Assembly: GCA_025060615.1 (NCBI GenBank)
Contig: JANXBS010000024.1
Location: forward strand, 1 to 54,794
From: Anaerolineae bacterium
GTDB lineage: Bacteria > Chloroflexota > Anaerolineae > DUEN01
Length of the DNA: 54,794 bases
Reading direction: 5' to 3'
The position numbers and the translations under genes are program-made. Under the pieces are notes generated by a model that did no database searches, had not been told where the DNA came from, and saw only the letters and a program-made list of their open reading frames with translations. Below, piece after piece: positions 17,387-25,858 of the stretch; the stretch's first letter is position 1; each line of letters begins with the position of its first letter.

Positions 17387-20122
17387 TCATCCCGAGGCCA
17401 AGCTGGGCTGTAGCGTCCTGGAGGTGCGTTCCGGCGTAACGCGTCGGGCTGAGTTCACGATAAACCCAGGCCCATAGCGCTCGATGACACGCGTGAAGGC
17501 CTCCACAACAGCAGGATCGAAGTGCGTACCCGCGCACTGACGCAGCTCTGCCAGGATCTCCTCCGGGGTCATGCCCCGTTTGTACGGACGATCGGACGCC
17601 AATGCCTCGACGGTATCGGCGACGGCGAGGATGCGAGCCTCCACGGGGATCTCCTCGCCGCGAAGGCGCGCAGGATAGCCGTTGCCATCCCATCGCTCAT
17701 GATGATGGCGAACACCCGGGATCAAGCCATGCAGGACATGGCTGCTCTTCAGCAGCTCTGCGCCTATGTTCACATGCTCCTTGACCACCTGGTACTCCTC
17801 ATCGGTAAGCCGGCCAGGCTTGTTGAGCACCGCGTCCGGGATACCGATCTTGCCCAAGTCATGGCACAGCGCTGCGCGCCGTAAAGTCTCGATCTGCGTG
17901 GCCGACAGGCCCATCTCACGGGCGATGGCCAGCGCATAGGTGGCTACTTGCTCGGAGTGGTTGTAAACGTAGGGGTCACGGAAGTCGATGATCCGGGCTA
18001 GCAGCCCCAGCAGCTCTTCATTCATCTGCCGCACCTCGGCGTTGGCGGCCATCAGGTCTTGGTTCAAAGCCTTTAGCGCCCGGATGTTGTCGGCTGTGCG
18101 GTCAATGTATTGCTTTTGCGCATAGCGTACGATGAAAAGCGGGACTATGAAGGCCAAGATACCGTATACCCCTAGGCTAAGATATGCTGCAGCTAGGGCT
18201 AGGGCGATGAACCCTACCGCCAGGTAATGCACCCAAAGCCATTGGTACTGCTCACGCCAGATTCGGATCGGGTTGGATCGCTCAGAGAGGGCTAGCGCAG
18301 TGGCGACCAGCCCCACATTGACCGCGTAATATGCCAATGCGGCCAGCGCCGCGGGGAGGATCAAGGCGGGCAGGGCGTCTACGCTGACACGGGCTCCCGG
18401 CCCGCGGAAGGCCACGCTGGCAGCAGCGCCGGCCAGCATATGGCCGGACAGGTTAAACGCCACCTTGTACCAGGGAGGGCGGCGACGCAACGCGTGGGTG
18501 ATCGCCTCCACTGGCGCCAACACTGCGACGCCAGCCGGTCCCAGCAAGAACACGGCCGCCAGTGATGCGACCGCGGAGGAGACGGTACTGGCCGCGTACA
18601 GGTCCAGCGCCAGCACCTCGTTGATGAGCGCCAACGCTATCAGCACACCCAGCGCAGCCAAATCCAGCGAGAAGACCCGAGGCAAATAGACTGAGTACAA
18701 CGCGGCGCCGGCAAGGACCACCGCTGCGATCAAAACGGCCAGCCACCTCTCCGTCCTCCCGGACGATATGGAGAGATCGTCAGCCCTTCTTCCCGGCCCG
18801 TTCCCGGTTTCATGGGACTCGGGATCGTCCGTGGGAGCCGTGCCCTGCTCGCCCTCGGAGGGATGAGCAGCATTTCCGGAGCCGGAAGAGTTCTTTGGAT
18901 GACTGGCATCAGCCATGCAAACCTGGTTACGGCCGCTATCCTTCCCTTGATACAAAGCCATATCCGCGTGATGCAGGAGATCTAGGGCGGTCTCTGCGTG
19001 CTCTGGAAAGGAGGCCACCCCCAACGTGATCGTGATCCGAAGGTGTGCATCGGTCCCGGGGGGCGTGATGTCCAGGTCCTCAACCCCTTTGCGCACATGT
19101 TCGGCGATGGCCAATGCCTCATGCGCGTCACAATCCGGCAAGATGGCAACAAACTCCTCACCGCCGAAGCGGGCTACGACGCCGTGAGCTCCCACCGCAG
19201 CTCGAAGGGCATCGGCGACCTGGCACAGGACGTGATCGCCGGCTAGATGCCCATAGGTGTTATTTACCCGACGCAAGCCATCTAGGTCTGCCATGAGCAC
19301 TGAAAGAGGGCGGTGAAGCTGACGTGCCCTCTGAAGTTCTGCCTCCAGCAACCCGTTGGCATATTTGGCGTTATACAGGCCAGTTTTGGGGTCCACCCGC
19401 GCTTCCTCTTCCAACGATGGAATCTGTAGCGCTCGGTAGACAAGGATCAAGGGGCCCAAGGCGAAGACGCTCAACACAGGCTCTACGTGCCACAAGATAG
19501 CTAGGCAAGCTCCCACGCACAGTAACGCGAAATCCGCCAGTATGCTCTCGATGTAGAATGTCTGGGGTTCGGGCAGCGTAAAGCCGCGCATGAATCGCAA
19601 GCCCATCATAACCAGCGTGTGGTTAGCAGCCACGTAAAGGATTGCGCCGGTCAACAGGCCTAGCCCACCGGCCACCGTCAGGAGGCTGGTGCCCCCGGCA
19701 ATGGCCTTATACATCCAATACGCTAACAGGGCTGAGAGCAAATGCGTCGCGGCGTTAAAACAGGCGATGTACCATCGCTGACGCCGTCGCCCTCCTCCGA
19801 CTACATATGAGGCGAGGATCAACAGTCCGGCGGCCTCTGGCCCTAAAAGGGCCAGTCCTGCGAAAATGAAAGCGGGCGTGATATGGTAGTAGTAATACCG
19901 CCGCGCAGAGCCTCTGAGCAACTGCGAAGCCGTCGCTCCGGCCATCAATAAGAGAAAGGCTGTTGAATTCCACCAACGCCCTGGTGAGGTATAGGCCTCC
20001 CAGACAAACCAGAAAGCGGCCAACAAGATCACCCCGCCTACGAAGAGTTGAGAAGGTGTCCGCATCTGACGAAAACGCGGTGGCGGAGCAGGCACACTGT
20101 TCAAATCCCCTTGTCCTTTCAT
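17387..20122 (-). CDS. Bifunctional membrane c-di-GMP protein: sensor-GGDEF-sensor-HD-GYP
   Basis: 911 residues. Part 1: membrane helices (about 25-235), then a GGDEF domain with an intact GGEEF active site (320-324), metal Asp in MADLDGLRRVNNTYGHLAGD (about 278) and no RxxD inhibitory site (GAHG at 311-314). A hydrophilic linker follows (405-455). Part 2: a second set of helices (about 458-668), a short coiled coil, then HD-GYP with HD at 754-755 (CHDLGKIGIPD) and HHERWDGNGYP near 807-817. The two membrane halves resemble each other (LLGP, RRR, WY, FN and H at matching places), a MASE9-like sensor. It can plausibly both make and break c-di-GMP. It follows the subtilase gene across a strong hairpin. 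Confidence 0.92.
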   Translation of the reverse strand: MKGQGDLNSVPAPPPRFRQMRTPSQLFVGGVILLAAFWFVWEAYTSPGRWWNSTAFLLLMAGATASQLLRGSARRYYYYHITPAFIFAGLALLGPEAAGLLILASYVVGGGRRRQRWYIACFNAATHLLSALLAYWMYKAIAGGTSLLTVAGGLGLLTGAILYVAANHTLVMMGLRFMRGFTLPEPQTFYIESILADFALLCVGACLAILWHVEPVLSVFALGPLILVYRALQIPSLEEEARVDPKTGLYNAKYANGLLEAELQRARQLHRPLSVLMADLDGLRRVNNTYGHLAGDHVLCQVADALRAAVGAHGVVARFGGEEFVAILPDCDAHEALAIAEHVRKGVEDLDITPPGTDAHLRITITLGVASFPEHAETALDLLHHADMALYQGKDSGRNQVCMADASHPKNSSGSGNAAHPSEGEQGTAPTDDPESHETGNGPGRRADDLSISSGRTERWLAVLIAAVVLAGAALYSVYLPRVFSLDLAALGVLIALALINEVLALDLYAASTVSSAVASLAAVFLLGPAGVAVLAPVEAITHALRRRPPWYKVAFNLSGHMLAGAAASVAFRGPGARVSVDALPALILPAALAALAYYAVNVGLVATALALSERSNPIRIWREQYQWLWVHYLAVGFIALALAAAYLSLGVYGILAFIVPLFIVRYAQKQYIDRTADNIRALKALNQDLMAANAEVRQMNEELLGLLARIIDFRDPYVYNHSEQVATYALAIAREMGLSATQIETLRRAALCHDLGKIGIPDAVLNKPGRLTDEEYQVVKEHVNIGAELLKSSHVLHGLIPGVRHHHERWDGNGYPARLRGEEIPVEARILAVADTVEALASDRPYKRGMTPEEILAELRQCAGTHFDPAVVEAFTRVIERYGPGFIVNSARRVTPERTSRTLQPSLASG

Positions 20123-20151
20123 ACTGGGCTCCTCTGCCTAGTTCATCCAAA

Positions 20152-20197
20152 CGAAAGCTGCCCATCCTCGCTCATGGGCAAGGACGGGCAGCCTTCG
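20152..20197 (-). terminator. Strong hairpin between subtilase and c-di-GMP genes
   Basis: The two 20-nt arms (20197-20178 and 20171-20152, minus strand) pair completely, with three or four G-T wobbles, around a 6-nt loop. Only a short U-run (TTTGG) follows, so it may terminate partially or protect the subtilase mRNA 3' end. The next gene starts 30 nt later. Confidence 0.65.
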
Positions 20198-20218
20198 CTG
20201 GCGCGATGAGAGAAGTCG

Positions 20219-21754
20219 CTATTCCCCGAAATTTGCCCCCCAGTTCACGCCACCCCAATTGACGCCGCCCCAGTTCACGCCACCCCAATTGACGCCACCC
20301 CAGTTCACGCCGCCCCAGTTGACGCCGCCCCAATTGACGCCACCCCAGTTTACACCATTCCAGTACACTGGGGTTTGGGGCGGGGTGAGGAATGCGCTGA
20401 TCTGCACCCCTGCGTTGGCAGACTCATTCGTGTTGGCATCCAACGCCCCTGCCACGGTCAGATATCCACGGCCGGCCCGCTCATCGTTCAGCGGCCGGGC
20501 TGACTGCCACAGGCGGGCCTTGATCTGATCAGGAGTCAGGTTCGGCTCTTCTTGCAACATTAGCGCCACGGCTCCGGAGACGACAGCCGCCGCCGCTGAA
20601 GTGCCCGAGAACTTCACATAATGGTCGGCGACGATGCTCTCCGGATAACTGATGGCGACGAGAGACCGAGGCGCCAGCGTGGTGATCAGCCGCCGGCCGG
20701 GCGCGACCAAATCAGGCTTCACCCGCCCGGCCTCGTCCGTCCCCCAAGACGACCAGTCAGGGATCACATCATCTGAGATAGTGGAGGTGCCCCTTTCATC
20801 CACGGCTCCCACCGTGATGACGAAAGGATCGTTTGCGGGCGGGTAGAGGGTGCCATTGTTGCCCGCCGCCACTACGACCACGATGCCGTTAAGCCACAGC
20901 ACCTCTGCCGCTGCAGCAAGTGGGCTGGTGTGGTAGGATTGAGGCGTCGCCGCCGTCACTGATAGGTTAACCACGCGGATCCCATAGCGATCGCGATGGT
21001 CATACACCCATTGAAGACCCGCAATCACGTCAGACTCGTAACCGGTGCCGTCGTTGCCTCCCACCTTGACGCTGACCAGGTTCACACCTGGGGCCACGCC
21101 CACATATCGCCCCTTGGAGACGGCTCCATCGCCGCCGATAATTCCAGCCACTGCTGTACCATGCCCATAGCGATCCTGGGGATCTCTGTCTACCGAGGAT
21201 GTGCTGATTCGCATCCGCAGCCGAGAACCTTTGCCCCTGCCGAAATCGCTCTTGACCGCTCCCTGGGCGGTATGCCTCTCAACGCCACTATCCACCACTG
21301 CCACTGTGATTCCATCGCCCTGGAAGCCTCTTCCCCACACGCCGAGCACCTCGGCTGAGAGGAGGTAGGTGTTCTCCGGATTAGGATCGGAAGTCGCTTG
21401 CTCCAGCACGGAATGGCTGGCCAGCGGGCCGTCTACGGAAACCCAACGCACGCCCGGATGCGTGGCCAACAGCGGGAGGGCCTGACGCGGCATTAGGGCT
21501 ACAAAGGCGTTGATCAGATGCAAATCCGCCAAGATCTCCCCGCCTAGCGAGCGGGCAAACGTCTCCGCCGCGCGGGTGGCATCAGCCCGCTGTACAATGA
21601 CGCGGACTATCTCATCAGGAATCGCTGGGGCTGTCTCAGCCTTCCACAGCGCGCTGCTAGTGACGGATAGGAGCAAGGTTATCGCCAGAATCAGTCGGCA
21701 GCTCCATGCCCAAAGCGAGGTCATCACCCATGGGCGCAAGGGAATGCACTTCAT
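20219..21754 (-). CDS. Secreted subtilisin-like serine protease (S8) with NWGGV repeat tail
   Basis: 511 residues. Signal peptide about 1-36, an inhibitor-like propeptide (about 48-118; RVIVQRADATRAAETFARSL), then the peptidase domain with catalytic Asp155 (VAVVDSGVE), His198 (RYGHGTAVAG), oxyanion Asn299 (AAGNNG) and Ser386 (FSGTSAAAA). The C-terminus is seven perfect NWGGV pentapeptides (469-503) flanked by WNGV and NWGAN. Trp/Gly-rich tails are known on some S8 proteases of related bacteria; their purpose is uncertain (surface anchoring or secretion are possible). AGGAGG stands 10 nt before the ATG. It is expected to act outside the cell. Confidence 0.93.
   Translation of the reverse strand: MKCIPLRPWVMTSLWAWSCRLILAITLLLSVTSSALWKAETAPAIPDEIVRVIVQRADATRAAETFARSLGGEILADLHLINAFVALMPRQALPLLATHPGVRWVSVDGPLASHSVLEQATSDPNPENTYLLSAEVLGVWGRGFQGDGITVAVVDSGVERHTAQGAVKSDFGRGKGSRLRMRISTSSVDRDPQDRYGHGTAVAGIIGGDGAVSKGRYVGVAPGVNLVSVKVGGNDGTGYESDVIAGLQWVYDHRDRYGIRVVNLSVTAATPQSYHTSPLAAAAEVLWLNGIVVVVAAGNNGTLYPPANDPFVITVGAVDERGTSTISDDVIPDWSSWGTDEAGRVKPDLVAPGRRLITTLAPRSLVAISYPESIVADHYVKFSGTSAAAAVVSGAVALMLQEEPNLTPDQIKARLWQSARPLNDERAGRGYLTVAGALDANTNESANAGVQISAFLTPPQTPVYWNGVNWGGVNWGGVNWGGVNWGGVNWGGVNWGGVNWGGVNWGANFGE
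20246..20350 (-). repeat. 15-bp tandem repeat encoding (NWGGV)x7
   Basis: Seven in-frame 15-bp units, with degenerate flanking units reaching about 20231-20362. Units differ mostly at synonymous third positions (for example AATTGG/AACTGG), which suggests that the peptide, not only the DNA, is under selection, while local homogenisation keeps alternate units alike. Confidence 0.92.
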
Positions 21755-21830
21755 TGCTATGAGGACCTCCTGGGAACAGCTTTCATTTGCTCAATCGGCA
21801 AACGTTTGTAAATCTCCCGTAAGCGATTCG

Positions 21831-21860
21831 ATTATAGCCCCTGTGCCGAAGCTGTGTCCA
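21831..21860 (-). promoter_or_regulatory. Promoter for the subtilase gene
   Basis: Minus strand -35 TGGACA (21860-21855), 18-nt spacer, perfect -10 TATAAT (21836-21831). It overlaps the last codons and stop of the upstream sugar kinase gene; leader about 70 nt. Confidence 0.65.
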
Positions 21861-22863
21861 TAGGTACACTGGGGGACCTTCGCAAGGAGGCTGGCATAGT
21901 TGCCCGCAGTTGCTCGTATACGGCAGGAGTGGCCTGTCCTCCCTCTGCTTCCAGCGCAATCAACCAAGCTCCCACTACTGGCTCGAACTCGGGCACCACG
22001 ATTCGGGCCAGCGGCGCGATCTTGTGCACCGTCATCGCGATCACGTCGAACAAGAGTGGCCCCTTTGCCTTGAAGATGCTGCCGCCTAGCACCACCTCCA
22101 CATCCGTCTCTGTCAAGCCCAAACGGCGGATGATTGCCCCGGCGGTGATTCCCACCTCCTCTCCCTGCATCGTCACCAGTTCCTGTGCCACAGCATCCCC
22201 TCGGTAAGCAGCCTCGAAGATTAAAGGTGGCAGCCGATAGAGCCAGGATCTCAACCGCTCTGGCTCCTGGTATAAAGCCTGCAGGAGTTCGGCCATATCG
22301 CTCATTTCGAGCGCGTTCAGGATCATCTCGGTCAGCATAGTTTGCGGGCCGCGGCCGTCCCAAGCCCGCATGACGCGACGGATCGCCTCGCGCGCTAAGT
22401 CTCCTCCGCCACCCCAGTCCCCCGAGATCCAGCCTAGGCCGGGGAACACGATCTCCGTTCCATCTGGGCCACGGCCTGCCGCATTGGTGCCCGACCCGCA
22501 GATCACCGTCACACCCCACGGCCGGCTCAGCCCCGATCGCAGCGCGGCTATGGTATCGTTCTTCACCGTGATCTTCTGTGCCAGCCCCAAGGCGCGCACG
22601 GCCGGGATCAACATGGCGTAGTCCTGGGGCAGGTCAGCGCCAGCCAGGCAAAACGCGCCGTGCGTCACCTGATCCCCGCGCAAGCCAGCTTGTGTCAGCG
22701 CTTCCTCTCCGGCCCGGCGATATTCCGCCACCACCGCCTCTAGGCCCGGCCCCTGATGGTTTCCAGGGCCGCCGCGCCCAAATCCTAAGATCCGCCCGCT
22801 CTCATCTCCGACGATGCAGAAGGTCTTTGACGCCCCCGCGTCCATCCCTAGGAAAAAGCGCAT
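21832..22863 (-). CDS. BadF/BadG-type ATPase, N-acetylglucosamine kinase-like
   Basis: 343 residues from the ATG at 22863, which has GGAGG just upstream; the longer frame has no ribosome site and overlaps the previous gene. It belongs to the ASKHA fold: phosphate-1 loop GMDAGASKTFCIVGD (6-20), phosphate-2/connect region VICGSGTNAAGRG and GDWGGGGDLAREA, and a late VVLGGSIFKAKGP adenosine motif. The BadF/BadG family includes eukaryote-like N-acetylglucosamine kinases and other amino-sugar kinases, and here a hexose or amino sugar kinase is more likely than a reductase activator (no CoA-reductase genes, no cluster cysteines). It is the last gene of the RadC-GH4-GNAT group. Confidence 0.82.
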   Translation of the reverse strand: MRFFLGMDAGASKTFCIVGDESGRILGFGRGGPGNHQGPGLEAVVAEYRRAGEEALTQAGLRGDQVTHGAFCLAGADLPQDYAMLIPAVRALGLAQKITVKNDTIAALRSGLSRPWGVTVICGSGTNAAGRGPDGTEIVFPGLGWISGDWGGGGDLAREAIRRVMRAWDGRGPQTMLTEMILNALEMSDMAELLQALYQEPERLRSWLYRLPPLIFEAAYRGDAVAQELVTMQGEEVGITAGAIIRRLGLTETDVEVVLGGSIFKAKGPLLFDVIAMTVHKIAPLARIVVPEFEPVVGAWLIALEAEGGQATPAVYEQLRATMPASLRRSPSVPMDTASAQGL

Positions 22864-22874
22864 CCCCCTCCACC

Positions 22875-23681
22875 TCACCGCGGTAGGTAGTAGCACTCTT
22901 GCGCGAACAATCGCTGAAATCCCAGCCGGACGTATACCTGTTCCGCAGGGCTGCCGGCGATAACCTGTAAACAAACGTGATCCTCATGAGCGATCGCCTC
23001 ACGCATAAGATGCCCTACCAGGGCACTGGCGATGCCTCGCCGGCGAAAGGCTGGCAACGTGCCCACCGCGTAAATCCCGGCCACCCCCGCCTCTCGAAAG
23101 AGTTGCGCGCAGCCAGCTGGCTTTCCATCCCATTCCGCCAGATAGCTGACCGTCGTTCCTTGCCTAAACCGTCGGCAGAGCGACGCCGTAAACGTCGGCG
23201 ATGCTGGCAGCTCAAAGCTGCCGACCAGGACCGAAACCCATTGTGACATCTCCGAGGCCTCAACTACATGCCAGGAGAGGTGGGGAGATGGTGGGGAAGG
23301 CTCGGGCGGAGCGTCGGCCACCATTACGATGATGTCCTCCACCCGAATCCAGCCGGCCTGGGCGAGCGCTTCCCGCAATCGCGGCGAGGCTGCCCACGGA
23401 TTCACCTGAAGCTGCGCTGAGCGCCCGCGTTGGGCGAAGAAGGCGCGCGCCTCTTGTGCAAAGGCGACCTCCTGCCCAGGAGCGACCTGTACATCTCGGA
23501 CCCCGTTAACTGGCGGGCTGGTAAGGGACTCATGGACGAAGAAGACCCCCTCAGGCCAGATGTGTACCTCGCTCAACTGAGCCCAGTAAGCCAGCTCATT
23601 AGCGATGATGTCTCGCCATAGAGCTGGAACCCAGGCGCCTGAGGGATGTACTCTGGGCAACGTGGGAAAAAGGCGGAGCAT
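22875..23681 (-). CDS. GNAT family N-acetyltransferase
   Basis: 268 residues. The C-terminal half is the GNAT catalytic fold: GIYAVGTLPAFRRRGIASAL has the acetyl-CoA loop (RRRGIA) and VIAGSPAEQVYVRLGF the following strand-helix. The N-terminal half (1-130) is a poorly conserved domain, as in two-domain GNATs. Substrate unknown. It starts 3 nt after the GH4 stop codon and ends 11 nt before the kinase start, so translational coupling with sugar-metabolism genes is likely and an amino-sugar substrate is possible (inference). Confidence 0.85.
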   Translation of the reverse strand: MLRLFPTLPRVHPSGAWVPALWRDIIANELAYWAQLSEVHIWPEGVFFVHESLTSPPVNGVRDVQVAPGQEVAFAQEARAFFAQRGRSAQLQVNPWAASPRLREALAQAGWIRVEDIIVMVADAPPEPSPPSPHLSWHVVEASEMSQWVSVLVGSFELPASPTFTASLCRRFRQGTTVSYLAEWDGKPAGCAQLFREAGVAGIYAVGTLPAFRRRGIASALVGHLMREAIAHEDHVCLQVIAGSPAEQVYVRLGFQRLFAQECYYLPR

Positions 23682-23684
23682 TTC

Positions 23685-24980
23685 TCACCCCTGTCGGAAG
23701 AACTGCGGAAGGAAGGGCCGATGGGCCTCTAACAGGGCATCGAGCAAGCCTTTGGCTGCGGAGAATGACGGCACCAGTGGATGGGCTAGCAACGCTTGCA
23801 ACGCAGCCCGCCGATCGCCTTCGGCGCCGGCTTTGGCCGCCAGCACCTCATACGCCTTGACCTGCTGGGTGAGCCCGGCGATTTGCGGTGGCATCGGCGC
23901 GGTCACCAGCGGGCGCGCCCCTCCTGCGCCGATCACGCACGGCACCTCGACCACCACGTCGGGCGGGAGATTGGGGATCGCGCCGCGGTTGAGCGTGTTG
24001 ACTACGTGCACCTCGTTCTTGTTGTTCTCGATAGCTGAGATCAGCGACACCGCCACCTTCGAGTAATATGCGCCGCCCCGCTTCTCCAGCAGCTTGGGCT
24101 TCTCTCGCAAGTTCGGATCCTGGTACATCTCCATGAGCTGGCGCTCGATCTCCATGACCTCCTCACCGCGAGTTTTTTCCGCTTTGAGCTGCTTAGCCAG
24201 CATCCGATCGTGGTTGTAATAATAGTTCAGATAGTCGCAAGGGATGCATTCCAGGGTCTCCAATAGCTCTGCCGAGAACCCCTCATCGTCCTCGGGGCGC
24301 TGACGTGCCTCTTCCATCGCCTGCTGGAATACCTGTTCCCAGATGTCCTGTCCATCTATCCAGACGCCGCGCAGCCAGTTGAGATGGTTCAGCCCCACGT
24401 GGTCAATCGCGATCCGCTTGCGATCCACTCCTAACGCCTGAGCCAGCCGCATCTCGATGCCGATGGGGAGATTGCATAGGCCAATCACCGGGACCTCTCC
24501 ATAGCGTACTAGCGCCTCGGTGATTAATCCGGCCGGGTTAGTGAAGTTCAGCAGGAATGCCCCTGGTGCTAGCTGTCGCATGTCTCGGGCGATCTCCAAC
24601 GCCACCGGGATGGTGCGCAATGCCTTCGCAAATCCGCCCGGCCCTGTGGTTTCCTGGCCGATAACGCCGAAGCGCAGTGGGATCTTTTCATCTTGGATGC
24701 GAGCGGCCATCTGACCCACACGGATCTGGTTGATGACGTAGTGCGCGCCCTCGATGGCCCGCGGGCGCTCAGTGGTCAATTCCAGTTCAACATCTACGCC
24801 TGCGGCCTCTAACATGCGCCCTGCCAGCCCGCCGACGATGGCTAGTTTATGCTCGTCAATGTCCATCATGGCGATGCGCACCACGTTCAGCTCACTGCGG
24901 GCTTCCACAAATCCCTCGATCAGCTCCGGCGTGTACGAGCTGCCGGCGCCGATTACCGCGATCTTCAGCTCTCGCCCCAT
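23685..24980 (-). CDS. GH4 family 6-phospho-beta-glucosidase-like glycosidase
   Basis: 431 residues. The N-terminal Rossmann motif IGAGSSYTPELIEG binds NAD. Family motifs IGQETTGPGG, LNFTNPAGLITEA, the metal-ligand Cys in GLCNLPIG and His in DHVGLNHLNW are all intact. GH4 enzymes cleave (usually 6-phosphorylated) glycosides by an NAD- and Mn-dependent redox-elimination route in the cytoplasm. AGGAGG lies 4-5 nt before the ATG; the gene follows radC by 16 nt. No PTS is in view; the downstream BadF-type kinase could supply a phosphorylated sugar. The exact glycoside cannot be told. Confidence 0.9.
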   Translation of the reverse strand: MGRELKIAVIGAGSSYTPELIEGFVEARSELNVVRIAMMDIDEHKLAIVGGLAGRMLEAAGVDVELELTTERPRAIEGAHYVINQIRVGQMAARIQDEKIPLRFGVIGQETTGPGGFAKALRTIPVALEIARDMRQLAPGAFLLNFTNPAGLITEALVRYGEVPVIGLCNLPIGIEMRLAQALGVDRKRIAIDHVGLNHLNWLRGVWIDGQDIWEQVFQQAMEEARQRPEDDEGFSAELLETLECIPCDYLNYYYNHDRMLAKQLKAEKTRGEEVMEIERQLMEMYQDPNLREKPKLLEKRGGAYYSKVAVSLISAIENNKNEVHVVNTLNRGAIPNLPPDVVVEVPCVIGAGGARPLVTAPMPPQIAGLTQQVKAYEVLAAKAGAEGDRRAALQALLAHPLVPSFSAAKGLLDALLEAHRPFLPQFFRQG

Positions 24981-24996
24981 ATTTCCTCCTGCTTAG

Positions 24997-25728
24997 TCAG
25001 AACCCCATTCCTCGCTCTTTCAGGCTGATCCATCGTCCCTGGCCGATGATAAGGTGATCGAGCACCTCAATCGCTAACAGCTTCCCTGCCTGTACGGCAT
25101 CCCGGGTTAGGCGCACGTCCTCAACGCTGGGAGATGGGTCACCTGAAGGGTGGTTATGCGCCAGGATGATCGCTGCAGCGTTCGCCTTAATGGCCCCCCG
25201 GAACAGCTCGGCGATGCGTACCACCGCCGAGTTCAGCGAGCCTTTGTAAATCGTCTCGATGCCGAGCACCCGATTGCGCGTGTCCAGCAGGATCACGCGC
25301 ATCTCCTCCTGCTCCAGCGCGCTCATCTCCAGAGCGATCAGATTGGCCGCGTCGCCGGGCGATTTGACCTGTGGCCGCTCCTGGGGTGAGGCCGCCAACA
25401 GCCGCCGTCCCAATTCTAAAGCTGCCTTGAGCTGCGCCGCCTTCGCCTCGCCTACGCCGTGTTCAGCGCACAGATCGGCGAAGCTGGCCCGCGCCAAGCC
25501 GGGAAGTCCACCGTAACGGGCCAATAAACGGTTCGCCACTTGGATCACGCTCTCGCCTGGCACTCCAACTCGCAAGATGATCGCGAGCAGCTCGCCCGTG
25601 GATAGCGCTCCAGCCCCGCATAATTTCAGCCGCTCTCGGGGCCGTTCCGCCATCGGTAGATCTCGGATCATCGGCTGATATTCCACACGTTCTGACGTCT
25701 CGGTGCTCAATAGATCCTCCCATGTCAC
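24997..25728 (-). CDS. radC: RadC family protein (JAB/MPN domain)
   Basis: 243 residues from a GTG at 25728 with GGAGGT 7 nt upstream. The N-terminus has the family opening [14 protein letters not shown] and a helix-hairpin-helix region (about 60-105). The C-terminal JAMM-type metal site is [14 protein letters not shown] (HxH...D). RadC proteins were once called DNA repair factors, but their biochemical role remains unsettled. It is the first gene before GH4-GNAT-kinase and divergent from the zinc-ribbon gene. Confidence 0.93.
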   Translation of the reverse strand: MTWEDLLSTETSERVEYQPMIRDLPMAERPRERLKLCGAGALSTGELLAIILRVGVPGESVIQVANRLLARYGGLPGLARASFADLCAEHGVGEAKAAQLKAALELGRRLLAASPQERPQVKSPGDAANLIALEMSALEQEEMRVILLDTRNRVLGIETIYKGSLNSAVVRIAELFRGAIKANAAAIILAHNHPSGDPSPSVEDVRLTRDAVQAGKLLAIEVLDHLIIGQGRWISLKERGMGF

Positions 25729-25796
25729 GCGCGGCCCACCTCCGCGTGATGTCTTCTACGTCCGTTCACCCTGATAGCCTGATAGGGAACCAAGGT

Positions 25797-25825
25797 TTGC
25801 TCTTGCTTTGTCGGTCGGGTATAAT
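25797..25825 (+). promoter_or_regulatory. Promoter for the zinc-ribbon membrane protein gene
   Basis: -35 TTGCTC (25797-25802), 17-nt spacer, perfect -10 TATAAT (25820-25825); start near 25832. This places the longer open frame's start (25808) upstream of the transcript and supports the ATG at 25859. Confidence 0.75.
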
Positions 25826-25858
25826 GCATCCACTCAATTGGGGAGGGATTACGTAAGC

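Noticed and set aside
20259-20528. Plus-strand frame with PPQFTPPQL repeats
   Set aside because: Antisense reading of the NWGGV repeat; no promoter or ribosome site.
21791-22519. 242-codon minus-strand frame
   Set aside because: Shifted frame inside the BadF-type kinase gene; Arg/Gly-rich composition.
21832-22863. Interpretation as a benzoyl-CoA or hydroxyacyl-CoA dehydratase activator
   Set aside because: BadF-type fold, but no CxxC-type cluster ligands or reductase genes nearby; sugar-kinase context with GH4.
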